Assembly (NCBI GenBank): GCA_018830945.1
Contig: JAHJRD010000086.1
Coordinates: 1 to 36,631, forward strand
Origin: Nanobdellota archaeon
Lineage (GTDB): Archaea; Nanobdellota; Nanobdellia; SCGC-AAA011-G17; GW2011-AR17
DNA length: 36,631 nt
Direction: 5' to 3'
Shown: positions 15,739 to 23,607 of the stretch, in pieces
Layout of the letters: each line of letters begins with the position of its first letter
How positions within the stretch are numbered: the stretch's first letter is position 1
The notes under the pieces: generated by a model
The model's database searches: none
Told to the model about the DNA's origin: nothing
The model's input: only the letters and a program-made list of their open reading frames with translations
Translations under genes and position numbers: made by a program

Positions 15739-17223
15739 ATGGCATTGATTGGCAAAAGAGGGGATACAACCACATTAAGCTTTTTGATTGGAATAATTAT
15801 ATTCTTACTGATAATCATACCTATAGGCATTGCATTCTATCACTATTTGTATGCCAGCAGCAAGATGGAACAGACTCTTGATTTGCTTATTGAGAGGACA
15901 ATCGCGCTTGGAGATGAAGGGGAAGGGAGCATTGTCGGATACATGGAAGAAGGATATGTGCTTGTCGGCTTTGAGAAAGACAACAGTGATTTCGGCGGCA
16001 GCGGCGTGTGGTCATGCGGCGGCTGGGTATTCCCGTGGAACATTAAAAAGCCTTCCAAATGCGGGAATAAAGCGTGCCTGTGCGCCTGCCCGATTACTGA
16101 AGCGCCGCTTATTGACACTGATTTGATTCTAAGGCCAGGTGCGTGCGAAAGCGCAACCTGCAAAGTTTATGATGAAGGCATGGACCCGAGGTTTTACGGC
16201 GGCTCGGAATGCGAATACGGGCCTTTTATCAAGACAGACAATCCTGTTCTTGAAATATATTATGCTAAGAATGGAGATACAATTGGAATATGCACTGATA
16301 AAGACTGCATTTCCGAGGATATTAACAGGGCAAGGGAAGTATTTGACAAAGTATATGAAAAATACCTTGAATGCAAGGCATATGAAAAGGATGACTGCAT
16401 ATGCGGCAGCGTTGAAATATCATCAATGCCCTTTGATCATTTCATCCGGTTTAAAACAGACGGCACAAAAACCACAATAACCCTGCAGGACATTGACGGA
16501 CCGGCAAGAGCACTGAGAGTTATCCCTGATGACTATTTTGGCACATATTCTGCAGGGAGGGATGAGGCAGTGGAGCAGGCAAAGTTTGATGTCCAGCGAG
16601 AAGTGCCAGTATCCTGCGAAAGCTTTGATTTTGGATGCTTTGAATCATATACATTATTAAAGTCAAAAGGCGGTTTTGTGGCATTTGCCAAAGGCACATT
16701 TAATGGAATGGCTTTTACGCCTCCGCAGATAACAGGAAAAGAGCGATGCGATGCAATGGAAGCAGCTGAAAAGAGCTGCGCAGATGTAGAAGGGGAATGC
16801 ATGGAAAGCTGTGACTTTGATAGAGAGAATCCAATAACTGCAAAATGCGAAAATGAAGACGAGTCGTGCTGTGTTTCATCAAAGTGCGGAAGCGAAGGAA
16901 AGTGCATGTTTCTATGCACAGAAGACAAAAAGCTTCCGGAATTCAACTCTGAATGCAAAGAGCCGGGCACTATATGCTGCAAAGTTTCAAAGTGCGTTGA
17001 TATCGATGGAACCTGCAAAGATACATGCTCTGACACTGAAGATGACTTAAGCATTCAGGGCTCATGCGAAACAGGCAAATGCTGCAAGGAAAACATATGC
17101 AAGGCAAACGGAATGTGCACATACCTGTGCCTGGATGCAAACAAGCTGCCTGAATTTGATGCAGGCTGCAGCAATGGGCAGGTATGCTGCAAAAGCGACA
17201 TAGAGCCGCTGATTGAAGGATAA
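15739..17223 (+). CDS. Large anchored protein with four tandem six-Cys modules
   Basis: 494 aa. Residues 1-40 are a signal-anchor with a pilin-like KRGDTTTLSF before one long hydrophobic helix, so most of the protein faces outside. The middle part (about 60-340) is a unique domain with many cysteines. Residues 347-484 hold four tandem modules of about 36 residues with the pattern C-x5-6-C-x3-C-x11-12-C-x4-6-CC, the modules being C347-C378, C383-C414, C419-C449 and C454-C484. The same module is found in the protein at 20290. The function is unknown; adhesion or binding at the cell surface is likely. It is followed 1 base later by trmY, which probably shares the transcript. Confidence 0.75.
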   Translation: MALIGKRGDTTTLSFLIGIIIFLLIIIPIGIAFYHYLYASSKMEQTLDLLIERTIALGDEGEGSIVGYMEEGYVLVGFEKDNSDFGGSGVWSCGGWVFPWNIKKPSKCGNKACLCACPITEAPLIDTDLILRPGACESATCKVYDEGMDPRFYGGSECEYGPFIKTDNPVLEIYYAKNGDTIGICTDKDCISEDINRAREVFDKVYEKYLECKAYEKDDCICGSVEISSMPFDHFIRFKTDGTKTTITLQDIDGPARALRVIPDDYFGTYSAGRDEAVEQAKFDVQREVPVSCESFDFGCFESYTLLKSKGGFVAFAKGTFNGMAFTPPQITGKERCDAMEAAEKSCADVEGECMESCDFDRENPITAKCENEDESCCVSSKCGSEGKCMFLCTEDKKLPEFNSECKEPGTICCKVSKCVDIDGTCKDTCSDTEDDLSIQGSCETGKCCKENICKANGMCTYLCLDANKLPEFDAGCSNGQVCCKSDIEPLIEG

Positions 17224-17224
17224 A

Positions 17225-17812
17225 ATGAGGGAATTCATTCTTCGCGCAAGGACAGCAAAAACAGGTGATTTTGATATTAATGACTTGCCAGGAGCAGGCA
17301 GGATGGATATTGTATGCAATTCTATTTCAAATGCATTGAACATTTCAAATAAATTAAGAAAAGACACTGTGATGCACATTGTTCTTGAAGGAAGCCCTGA
17401 GCCTCCGAAGATTGTTAGCTTTCATGGCGATTCAATCACAGGAATGCTCTGGGATGAGAAAAGCATTGCATCTGTTATAAGAAACGCTCTTTTGAAATCA
17501 AAAGGCAAGGAAAAGATAAAAGTTTCAGACGGCCTTTTTGTTGAGAAGAAAAGCTTTGAGGCTTTGGTTAAGGAAAGATTAAAACAAGGAAAGCAGGTTG
17601 TTTATCTGCATCAGAAAGGAAAAGACATTCGCGAGGCTGAATTAAAAAAGGACATTGTTGTTGTTTTTGGGGATTACATTGGAATGCCAAGAGCAACTGA
17701 AAGCTTGTTAGATAGATTAGGCGCTGAAAGGGCTTCATTAGGGCCTGAGATGTTGTTTGCAGCGCACTGCATAATACTTGTGCATAATGAGCTGGACAGG
17801 CGGCATATATGA
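17225..17812 (+). CDS. trmY: tRNA (pseudouridine54-N1)-methyltransferase TrmY
   Basis: 195 aa. It begins MREFILRARTAKTGDFDINDLPGAGRMDI, the TrmY (DUF358) pattern, and ends in the SPOUT knot region with VVVFGDYIGMP and SLGPEMLFAAHCIILVHNELDRR. TrmY methylates N1 of pseudouridine 54 in the T-loop of archaeal tRNAs using S-adenosylmethionine. The frame is open to 17213 but ATG 17225, right after the upstream stop at 17221-17223, fits the family start. The SPOUT knot and homodimer are family knowledge. Its place behind a surface-protein gene says little about role. Confidence 0.93.
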   Translation: MREFILRARTAKTGDFDINDLPGAGRMDIVCNSISNALNISNKLRKDTVMHIVLEGSPEPPKIVSFHGDSITGMLWDEKSIASVIRNALLKSKGKEKIKVSDGLFVEKKSFEALVKERLKQGKQVVYLHQKGKDIREAELKKDIVVVFGDYIGMPRATESLLDRLGAERASLGPEMLFAAHCIILVHNELDRRHI

Positions 17813-17864
17813 TAAGATTTATAATGGATAAGAGTTTCTAAGTATTTGTAAAAGGGGTAAAAAC

Positions 17865-18116
17865 ATGAAAAAAATCGACAAAAAGGAAGCAGCAAAGGAA
17901 TGCATGTGCATTGAATGCCCTTCTTATGTTGACAAAGGGGAGCTTGCATTCTGCTTTTCTACAAAAAGCAGGAGCAGGGCAATAAAGGTTGAGAAAGGAT
18001 GTATCTGCCGCGGGTGTCCTGTATTTTACAGGAAAGAGTTTTCGCATGTATATTTCTGCACAAGGGGCGGAGAGCCAAAGCAGACGACAAAAACAGAGAG
18101 AAAGCACAAGAGGTAA
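17865..18116 (+). CDS. DUF2769 cysteine-rich protein
   Basis: 83 aa with eight cysteines in the DUF2769 arrangement: CMCIECPSY, then FCF, then [10 protein letters not shown] and a final YFCTRGG. It probably binds a metal or Fe-S cluster; the function of the family is unknown. It sits 4 bases before rubrerythrin, which suggests a role in oxidative stress or electron transfer. A site aaggggtaaaaac precedes the ATG, and a TATA-like gatttataatgg lies at about 17815-17826, so it leads its own transcription unit. Confidence 0.88.
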   Translation: MKKIDKKEAAKECMCIECPSYVDKGELAFCFSTKSRSRAIKVEKGCICRGCPVFYRKEFSHVYFCTRGGEPKQTTKTERKHKR

Positions 18117-18120
18117 TACA

Positions 18121-18744
18121 ATGAAAACAATGCTTCACGAGCGCAGCGAAGGGAAGCCTGGAACGCCAGTGACAATGGAAAACTTATCAAAAGCCTTTGC
18201 AGGCGAGTCAATGGCAAGAAACCGCTACACGTTTTTTGCAGGGATTGCTAAAAAAGAAGGGTATGAGCAGATAGCTGAAATCTTCACATTAACTGCTGAC
18301 AATGAGAAAGAGCACGCAAGCTGGTTCTTCAGGATGGCGAATGAATTAAAGAAAGGAGATGCAAAACTGGAAGAGATTAAAGTTGAAGCTGCTGTGAACA
18401 CTGCTTTGAAAACAACAGCAGATAATCTTAAGGAAGCAATACAAGGAGAAAACATGGAGCATACAAAGCTTTATCCTGAATTTGCAGACACTGCTGAGAA
18501 AGAAGGGTTTAAGGCAATAGCAGCAAGGATAAGGGCAATTGCAAAGGCAGAAGAGCACCATGAGGAAAGATATAAAAAATTATTAAAAGAGGTCGAGGCA
18601 GGAACTGTTTTCAAAAAAGAAAAAGAAGTGCAGTGGATGTGCAGGGAATGCGGGTATGTGCACTTTGGAAAAGAGCCGCCTGTTAAGTGCCCTTCATGCG
18701 ACCACGCAAGAAGCTTTTACCAGGTGAAGTGCGAGGAATATTAA
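18121..18744 (+). CDS. Rubrerythrin
   Basis: 207 aa from ATG 18121, placed right after the DUF2769 stop with gaggtaat as ribosome-binding site; the longer open frame to 17989 overlaps that gene and is not used. The N-terminal ferritin-like diiron domain has the expected ligands ([38 protein letters not shown]). The C-terminal rubredoxin-like domain has CRECG and CPSC for one iron. Rubrerythrin reduces hydrogen peroxide to water in anaerobes. The N-terminal [13 protein letters not shown] tail is longer than in many rubrerythrins, and its DNA (18138-18154) is identical to a repeat-like stretch at 33851-33867. Confidence 0.95.
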   Translation: MKTMLHERSEGKPGTPVTMENLSKAFAGESMARNRYTFFAGIAKKEGYEQIAEIFTLTADNEKEHASWFFRMANELKKGDAKLEEIKVEAAVNTALKTTADNLKEAIQGENMEHTKLYPEFADTAEKEGFKAIAARIRAIAKAEEHHEERYKKLLKEVEAGTVFKKEKEVQWMCRECGYVHFGKEPPVKCPSCDHARSFYQVKCEEY

Positions 18745-18749
18745 GGGTT

Positions 18750-18763
18750 AGCTATATAAATTC
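18750..18763 (+). promoter_or_regulatory. TATA box for the second pilin-like operon
   Basis: The element gctatataaattc lies about 25-30 bases before ATG 18785, so transcripts of the second surface-protein cluster are likely leaderless. It follows rubrerythrin closely, so the cluster starts a separate transcription unit. Confidence 0.55.
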
Positions 18764-18784
18764 CCTTTCCCATCAATAATAAGT

Positions 18785-19165
18785 ATGAAATGGCTGGACA
18801 AAAGAGGGGAAGCTGAAGATCTTGAGACAATCACTCTTTTTGATATTATACTGGGCATTATGGTTGCAGCCTTTCTTATACTCGCAACTGTTTCTTTCAG
18901 CGGGCTTTCAAGCTACGGCAAGGTATATCTTGAATCTGACATATCTTTACTGACAGGCGCTGTGCTTTCAGCGCCAGGCAATATTATAATAAGATATCCT
19001 ATCAGCCCTGATTATAAGATAGAGATGTGTGACCAGGAAATAAAAGAATGCAGGCAGATTATAGTGCACCATGAGTCCACTGCGCTCGGCAGCATAAGAA
19101 AAGAGCTGCTTATATTTGAGGCGAGCCCGACAGAGGTTAAAAAACCGCGCAGGGAGGCAGCATGA
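18785..19165 (+). CDS. Pilin-like anchored protein
   Basis: 126 aa. The start MKWLDKRGEAEDLETITLFDIILGIMVA has basic residues and a Gly followed by EAEDLETITLFD and a hydrophobic helix, in the style of archaeal pilin-like proteins. The extracellular part is about 85 residues, beta-rich, with a CDQEIKEC pair that may be disulfide-bonded, and ends in a basic tail. It is the first of four genes that overlap or nearly touch (the next ATG is 4 bases inside its end). Together they may form the minor pseudopilins of a surface filament or secretion device; no ATPase is seen in this window. Confidence 0.65.
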   Translation: MKWLDKRGEAEDLETITLFDIILGIMVAAFLILATVSFSGLSSYGKVYLESDISLLTGAVLSAPGNIIIRYPISPDYKIEMCDQEIKECRQIIVHHESTALGSIRKELLIFEASPTEVKKPRREAA

Positions 19166-19776
19166 ATCGGAAAGCCAGCTTTGACCTAAGCAGGAAAGCG
19201 CTTTATTTCATACTTGTGCTTTTTGTGGTTACATTCATATTTTTGTATATGCATGCTGCTATTATCAAGCAGGGAACAAAGGGGATTACGCACAGGGGAT
19301 CTGTATCAGGGCAGCTTATTGCAGCAGAAGCCCTTACATCTTCAAGATGCTTTGCTTATTATGATGAAGAGCTTGACAGGGCTTATCCAGGTGTTATTGA
19401 TTTTGACAAAATAAAAGCAGGGCTAAAATTAGGGTGTTTGCAGTATGCGCAAAACCCTTTCAAGATAAGCATATATGATGCGCCTTCAATTTTCAGGGAA
19501 ACACCGGAGCTTCATGCAAGCGTTGCCAGGGGCGGATTAAATCCCAAAACAGAGAAAGCAACAAGAAATATCCTTATAGCGGAAAGAAGCAGCGGAGAAG
19601 CAAGATTTTTTCCAGGCAAGATGGAGATTGAAGTGAATGATTATTATGTTGACATAAAAGGATTGGATGAAAAACGCCAACAGTCAGAACCGACTAACCT
19701 CTATAAACCAGTTGAACCCAAGGCAGCTACGACGGTTTCAGTTGAAGGTTATGGAGATATCCCAATAACATACTAA
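19162..19776 (+). CDS. Membrane-anchored surface protein of the pilin-like operon
   Basis: 204 aa with one N-terminal hydrophobic helix (about 14-32) preceded by basic residues (MNRKASFDLSRKALYF). The exported part has two cysteines (in TSSRCFAYYDEEL and LKLGCLQYAQ) and a beta-rich fold with a conserved-looking TSSRCFAYYD segment that is often seen in archaeal pilin-like operon members. It overlaps its upstream neighbour by 4 bases and its stop is 1 base before the next ATG. No enzyme motif is seen. The role is inferred from context only: an assembly or tip component of the surface structure. Confidence 0.65.
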   Translation: MNRKASFDLSRKALYFILVLFVVTFIFLYMHAAIIKQGTKGITHRGSVSGQLIAAEALTSSRCFAYYDEELDRAYPGVIDFDKIKAGLKLGCLQYAQNPFKISIYDAPSIFRETPELHASVARGGLNPKTEKATRNILIAERSSGEARFFPGKMEIEVNDYYVDIKGLDEKRQQSEPTNLYKPVEPKAATTVSVEGYGDIPITY

Positions 19777-19777
19777 A

Positions 19778-20299
19778 ATGATGAAGAAAAAAGCGCAGGC
19801 AGAAGACATATTTGCAGACTTTGTAATTGCCTTAATCTTCATAATAACAACAATAATCCTCATCTCATGCACAGAATCAGGTGAAGAGGCAAAGCTTCCA
19901 TACAAGGTCATACAGGAAACAGCAGAACTTTACAGCACTGACATTCTAATGATGCTTAAATCAGATTTAAGCAGCTATGGCTACAGGGAGATGGCATTTG
20001 CAGAGCTTTTTGCAGTAATTGCAGAAGATGAAAAAGAAAAATACCCCTGGATTTTTGGAGAGGCTGCTTTTGTTGATGATGAAGAATGCACTGAAAAATT
20101 TGAGATGATGATGTCTGATAATTTCAGGTTTGGCTGGGATATCCAGCTTTATAATGAGGATGGAGGAGAATTGTTCCGCTGCGCACCAAATGGGCGCGAA
20201 CCAATATCGCATAAGGCAGTGTTTTGCAGGCAAAAAAGCATATGGCTTCCATTAAAAGATGAAGGAAACGCAAGGCTGGAGGTGGCAATATGCCCATAA
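19778..20299 (+). CDS. Pilin-like anchored protein
   Basis: 173 aa. The N-terminus MMKKKAQAEDIFADFVIALIF has a basic start followed by AQAEDIF and a hydrophobic helix of about 20 residues that ends in a Cys. The outer domain is acidic, with Trp-containing strands and further Cys residues (DDEECTEKF, FRCAPNG, VFCRQKS, VAICP), so disulfides are likely. It overlaps the following gene by 10 bases. It resembles the other proteins of the cluster in plan, not in sequence. No known family is recognised. Confidence 0.65.
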   Translation: MMKKKAQAEDIFADFVIALIFIITTIILISCTESGEEAKLPYKVIQETAELYSTDILMMLKSDLSSYGYREMAFAELFAVIAEDEKEKYPWIFGEAAFVDDEECTEKFEMMMSDNFRFGWDIQLYNEDGGELFRCAPNGREPISHKAVFCRQKSIWLPLKDEGNARLEVAICP

Positions 20300-21312
20300 G
20301 GAAGAAGGCAGTTGTCGTATTAAGCCTGTCTGCAATTGCATTTTTCATCGCAGTTATCATGCTTTCCCATGATGTGATAAGGCTTGCCCCTGGCCCAAAA
20401 GCAGATTATCTTGGGCAGACTGAGATTAAGATGTTCAATGCGTATGTTTCAGGGGAGGAGCAGCGCCTTTACATTGACATGGCTGCAAAATATGCATATG
20501 ACAAGGCAGGAGGCAAGAACCAAATAAAGGAAGATGAGGATAAGTTTATGGCTGCATTTACTGAAGATTTTGAAAAGCGCCTTGAGTCATTTAATAGAAT
20601 ATACGGAGAAGGCGCGAAGCTTATATCTGCTGCTGACTTTGAGATTTCAGCTGATGAAAGCAGCATAAAAGGCATTACTGAAAATACACTTGTCATTTCC
20701 TCTGATGATTATACATATTTATTCAAGCCAAATTTCAGGATAATTTTTGAAGCAGATGTTGAAGAGTTTGTGCCGCCTGCTGAGATTGAGGAAACATGCA
20801 GCGCAGCTAACGGAGCATGCAGGCTTGAGTGTGATACAAATAGCGGTGAAAGTGCAATCGCAGGCGCTGTCTGCCCAAAATCCAGTGAAGGCCTTGCGCA
20901 GTACTGCTGCAAAATTCCGGCTGAAACATCTGCAGAATGCGTTGGAACAGGAGGCAGCTGCCAGGCAGGATGTGAATATGATGAAGAGCCTTTGGATATT
21001 AACTGCGGAACAGGCAAGCACTGCTGCAAGCCAAAAGAGGAAACAGTGCCTTTATTGCCTTCATGCACTGATATGGAAGGGATATGCAGGATAGGCCCGG
21101 CTGCTGGCGAAACTCTTTATACAGGCGCAACCTGTGAAAGGCCTAATGAGTTTTGCTTTGTCGGGCAAGAGCAAAATGAATGCGAAAGCAACGGCAATGA
21201 GTGCAAGGCATTAAGCTGCGAGCATCCTTCTTTGGCTGCTGAGTATATATCAATCCATGCGTATGATTCAGCCTGCGGAACAGGCAGGTACTGCTGCAAA
21301 AAAAGAAGCTAG
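20290..21312 (+). CDS. Anchored protein with four six-Cys modules
   Basis: 340 aa. A single N-terminal helix (about 8-27) anchors it. Residues 45-160 form a mixed alpha/beta domain. Residues 170-336 hold four modules of the same type as in the protein at 15739: C170-C207, C217-C246, C259-C289 and C298-C336. The third module lacks the third cysteine (Pro270 in its place) and the second cysteine of the CC pair (Phe290), a paired loss that suggests these two form a disulfide. It is the last gene of the operon, and its stop overlaps by 4 bases the 3' end of the convergent minus-strand operon. The function is unknown. Confidence 0.7.
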   Translation: MPIRKKAVVVLSLSAIAFFIAVIMLSHDVIRLAPGPKADYLGQTEIKMFNAYVSGEEQRLYIDMAAKYAYDKAGGKNQIKEDEDKFMAAFTEDFEKRLESFNRIYGEGAKLISAADFEISADESSIKGITENTLVISSDDYTYLFKPNFRIIFEADVEEFVPPAEIEETCSAANGACRLECDTNSGESAIAGAVCPKSSEGLAQYCCKIPAETSAECVGTGGSCQAGCEYDEEPLDINCGTGKHCCKPKEETVPLLPSCTDMEGICRIGPAAGETLYTGATCERPNEFCFVGQEQNECESNGNECKALSCEHPSLAAEYISIHAYDSACGTGRYCCKKRS

Positions 21313-21965
21313 AATCTCCTCATAACTCTTCTTGCAATCCCCATAACAGGAAACACAAAAGTAAGCATTGCTGCAATGTTCGCCCATGTTTCATTAAGCC
21401 CTATCAGCATGTAAAAAGTTATAATTTTGTCATAAAAGCCGCTCTCATCCTGCGAATAGCCATTATCGCCCTCTTTTGCTGTTTCTTCAAGTTCTCCTGC
21501 TTTTGACATGAATTCATCGCGCTTTTCAAAATAATCCGCATTTCTGATTGAAGACTCAAGATTATGGCAGATTGATTCAGCAGCGCTGTAATTGCCAAGC
21601 TTTATTTCAGCTTCAGCCTGCCTTAACTGCAGCGAATAATCAGCTTCCATTGTCTGCTGCAGCCTTTGCTCAAGGGATTTGTAAAAATTATCCATCCCTG
21701 TAAAAGCTTTCAGCTCTTCTGCGCATTTATCAGTATCTTCATAATCCCTGGCAAGCAGGTATTGCTCGCACACTGCAAGCTTTTCAAAGCCAGGCGCATT
21801 AACCTCCCCGCTATTACAAGAATCCATGCATTTTGTTGCCGCAAACCCCAAAGCGGCTGTGGCGGCAATGCCAAGCGCGATATATTTTATTCCGCGAAAC
21901 AGCCCCCTCTTATCCTGCCTTGCAGAGCCTGACAACAGAGACTCAATCCTTCTTTCATCAGGCAT
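21309..21965 (-). CDS. Membrane-anchored helical-repeat protein, last gene of the ubiquitin-like operon
   Basis: 218 aa. Two hydrophobic segments frame the protein: about 27-45 (KYIALGIAATAALGFAA) and a C-terminal one (about 184-210, MLIGLNETWANIAAMLTFVFPVMG). Between them is an acidic helical region with TPR-like character (NYSAAESICHNLESS and LLARDYEDTDKCAEELKAF) and four or so cysteines. It overlaps the HTH gene upstream by 8 bases, so it is co-transcribed. Its link to the modification genes is by position only; it might be a membrane target, a sensor or an unrelated passenger. Confidence 0.65.
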   Translation of the reverse strand: MPDERRIESLLSGSARQDKRGLFRGIKYIALGIAATAALGFAATKCMDSCNSGEVNAPGFEKLAVCEQYLLARDYEDTDKCAEELKAFTGMDNFYKSLEQRLQQTMEADYSLQLRQAEAEIKLGNYSAAESICHNLESSIRNADYFEKRDEFMSKAGELEETAKEGDNGYSQDESGFYDKIITFYMLIGLNETWANIAAMLTFVFPVMGIARRVMRRF

Positions 21966-22362
21966 TTTCCTGCTTTACCTCATCAACAATAAAATTCACT
22001 CTTTTTGCATTGCAAAGCTTTCCAAGCTCCTTGTCAAACATGTAAAAGCCGTGCATTTCCCGGAAAATTGCAAAAACAATAACCGGATAAGGGCCTGCTG
22101 CTGTAAAAAGCGCATTTACATTATAGCTTGAATCAAGATACTGCATCAGCTTCCTGCTTTTCGGCGCAAGAAAAAACATTGCATGCACTTCAAAACCCAT
22201 TGCGCGGAAATCAGGAATGATTGTATATTTTTTTATATATTTATTGCACTTTCTTAATGCCCTGGCTGCGCAATGCCTTGGCATGCCTGCCTTGCGCGCA
22301 ATTGCTGCCAGGCTCTGCCTTGCATCTTTCCTTAAAAGTTTTATAATCTCTTTTTCTTTCAT
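21958..22362 (-). CDS. Lrp/AsnC-like HTH protein
   Basis: 134 aa. The N-terminal helix-turn-helix (KEKEIIKLLRKDARQSLAAIARKAGMPRHCAARAL) has the Lrp/AsnC plan, in which the first helix lists LLRKDARxSLxxIA. The C-terminal part (about 50-130) has the alternating strand-helix pattern of an RAM/ligand-binding domain but is shorter and more divergent than usual. Its start codon overlaps the stop of the E1-like gene (ATGA, 4 bases). It may be the regulator of its own operon; a candidate operator in the leader of the operon is not evident beyond a small hairpin. Confidence 0.75.
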   Translation of the reverse strand: MKEKEIIKLLRKDARQSLAAIARKAGMPRHCAARALRKCNKYIKKYTIIPDFRAMGFEVHAMFFLAPKSRKLMQYLDSSYNVNALFTAAGPYPVIVFAIFREMHGFYMFDKELGKLCNAKRVNFIVDEVKQENA

Positions 22363-23606
22363 TGCGCCTCCTGATTATGACAAGCACAACCTTCTCCCTT
22401 CTTGCACGAACACTGCGCCTCAACAGGCAAATAAGATATTTTTTCGTGTATTGGCTTTTTAGAGAAATAAAGCAATTGCTTTTCAGGGTTTAGGAATTCC
22501 TTTGAATAAAAGCCAGCAGCCACTGCTCCTATCAATGCATTGCACATTACAATGTTTGATTCAGCCACAGAAGCGCAGCTTTCAGGCTTTTTTTGTTGCA
22601 ATTTGATTTTTCCGCGCCTGCATTCAAGGCATGTATTATTGCTTGCAACATCAAGCCTTGCTGTGAAAGCGCCAACGCCTGCATCAACAAGAGGAATATT
22701 GCTTTCAAGCGCATACCTGCTTATGAGCTTTCTTGCATGCCAGCTGTCAACACAGGAAAAAATTGCGCTGTAATCCTTGTTTGCTGCATGCTTTTCCTCA
22801 AAAAAGCAGCCATTTGCCTGTATTCTTGCATCAATAAGTGATTCAAGCTTCTGTTTCAGCGCAAGCGCCTTGTTTTTGCCAACAGCATCGTAATAAAGCA
22901 CCTGCCTGTTAAGGTTTGTTTCCTCAATATTGTCTCCGTCATATATCTCAATAGGGATGCCGAGCAATGCAAGGTTTAATGCAAGATAAGTGCCTATGCC
23001 TCCTGCTCCGATAACCAGCGCAGGCTTATGTTTTGCAATGATTGTTTTTGCATTAATGCTTAAAGCGCCTGAAACCCTTTCATCGCCAGGAAGATTAAGC
23101 AATGATTTTCTTGCCTCGTCCATGGCAATTGCAGCTATTAATCCAGATGTGAAAGAGCCTTGTAATTCTTCATATCCAGTGATTGGAGGCAAAGAATTAA
23201 GCATTGACTCAAGCCTGCTTCTTGGATATTCAACAGCAATCCCTGCCTTTGCTGCAGCAGACGAAGCGCTCATGTATGTGATTGAATGCCTTAATGCATA
23301 TTCCCTTGTTTTTTGTTTTGATTCAATGCTGTTTGTAAAATCAGCTATGATATCTGCTTTTCCGATAAAATCCGGCTCAAATTCCGTGTTTATTTCTGCA
23401 ATCTCAAGATCAGTATTAATCATTGACGCAAGCATTGGATCCAAAAACCCTTTTTCCCTGCCGGTAAACAATGTAATGCTTCCAATACCAAGACCTGCTG
23501 CATAAAGCAGGAAAAAGGATGCAATATTTGAATTTCCGATTACTGCAATTGAGCTGTTTCGAAGCACTGCTTGGTCAAATACCGCTGTTTGTTTTGAATA
23601 GTCCAT
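22359..23606 (-). CDS. E1/ThiF-like adenylating enzyme with two Rossmann halves
   Basis: 415 aa. Residues 1-190 look like a degenerate E1-type Rossmann half: YSKQTAVFDQAVLRNSSIAV then IGNSNIAS (20s) in place of GxGxxG. Residues 195-365 are a canonical half: GAGGIG (200-205), YDGDNIEETNLNRQ (222-235) with the R finger, GKNKA (243-247) and CVD (285-287). CLEC (326-329) and C344 follow; C344 in PESCAS is the best candidate for a thioester cysteine. A Cys-rich tail has C399, C401, C407 and C409. The inactive-plus-active arrangement resembles eukaryotic E1 and bacterial BilD and Cap2. It starts 1 base after the E2-like gene. It would activate the C-terminus of a ubiquitin-like protein using ATP. 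Confidence 0.88.
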   Translation of the reverse strand: MDYSKQTAVFDQAVLRNSSIAVIGNSNIASFFLLYAAGLGIGSITLFTGREKGFLDPMLASMINTDLEIAEINTEFEPDFIGKADIIADFTNSIESKQKTREYALRHSITYMSASSAAAKAGIAVEYPRSRLESMLNSLPPITGYEELQGSFTSGLIAAIAMDEARKSLLNLPGDERVSGALSINAKTIIAKHKPALVIGAGGIGTYLALNLALLGIPIEIYDGDNIEETNLNRQVLYYDAVGKNKALALKQKLESLIDARIQANGCFFEEKHAANKDYSAIFSCVDSWHARKLISRYALESNIPLVDAGVGAFTARLDVASNNTCLECRRGKIKLQQKKPESCASVAESNIVMCNALIGAVAAGFYSKEFLNPEKQLLYFSKKPIHEKISYLPVEAQCSCKKGEGCACHNQEAQ

Positions 23607-23607
23607 T

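Noticed and set aside
22990-23505. 171-aa open frame opposite the E1-like gene
   Set aside because: Shadow frame; the minus strand has the E1 motifs and tight operon spacing.
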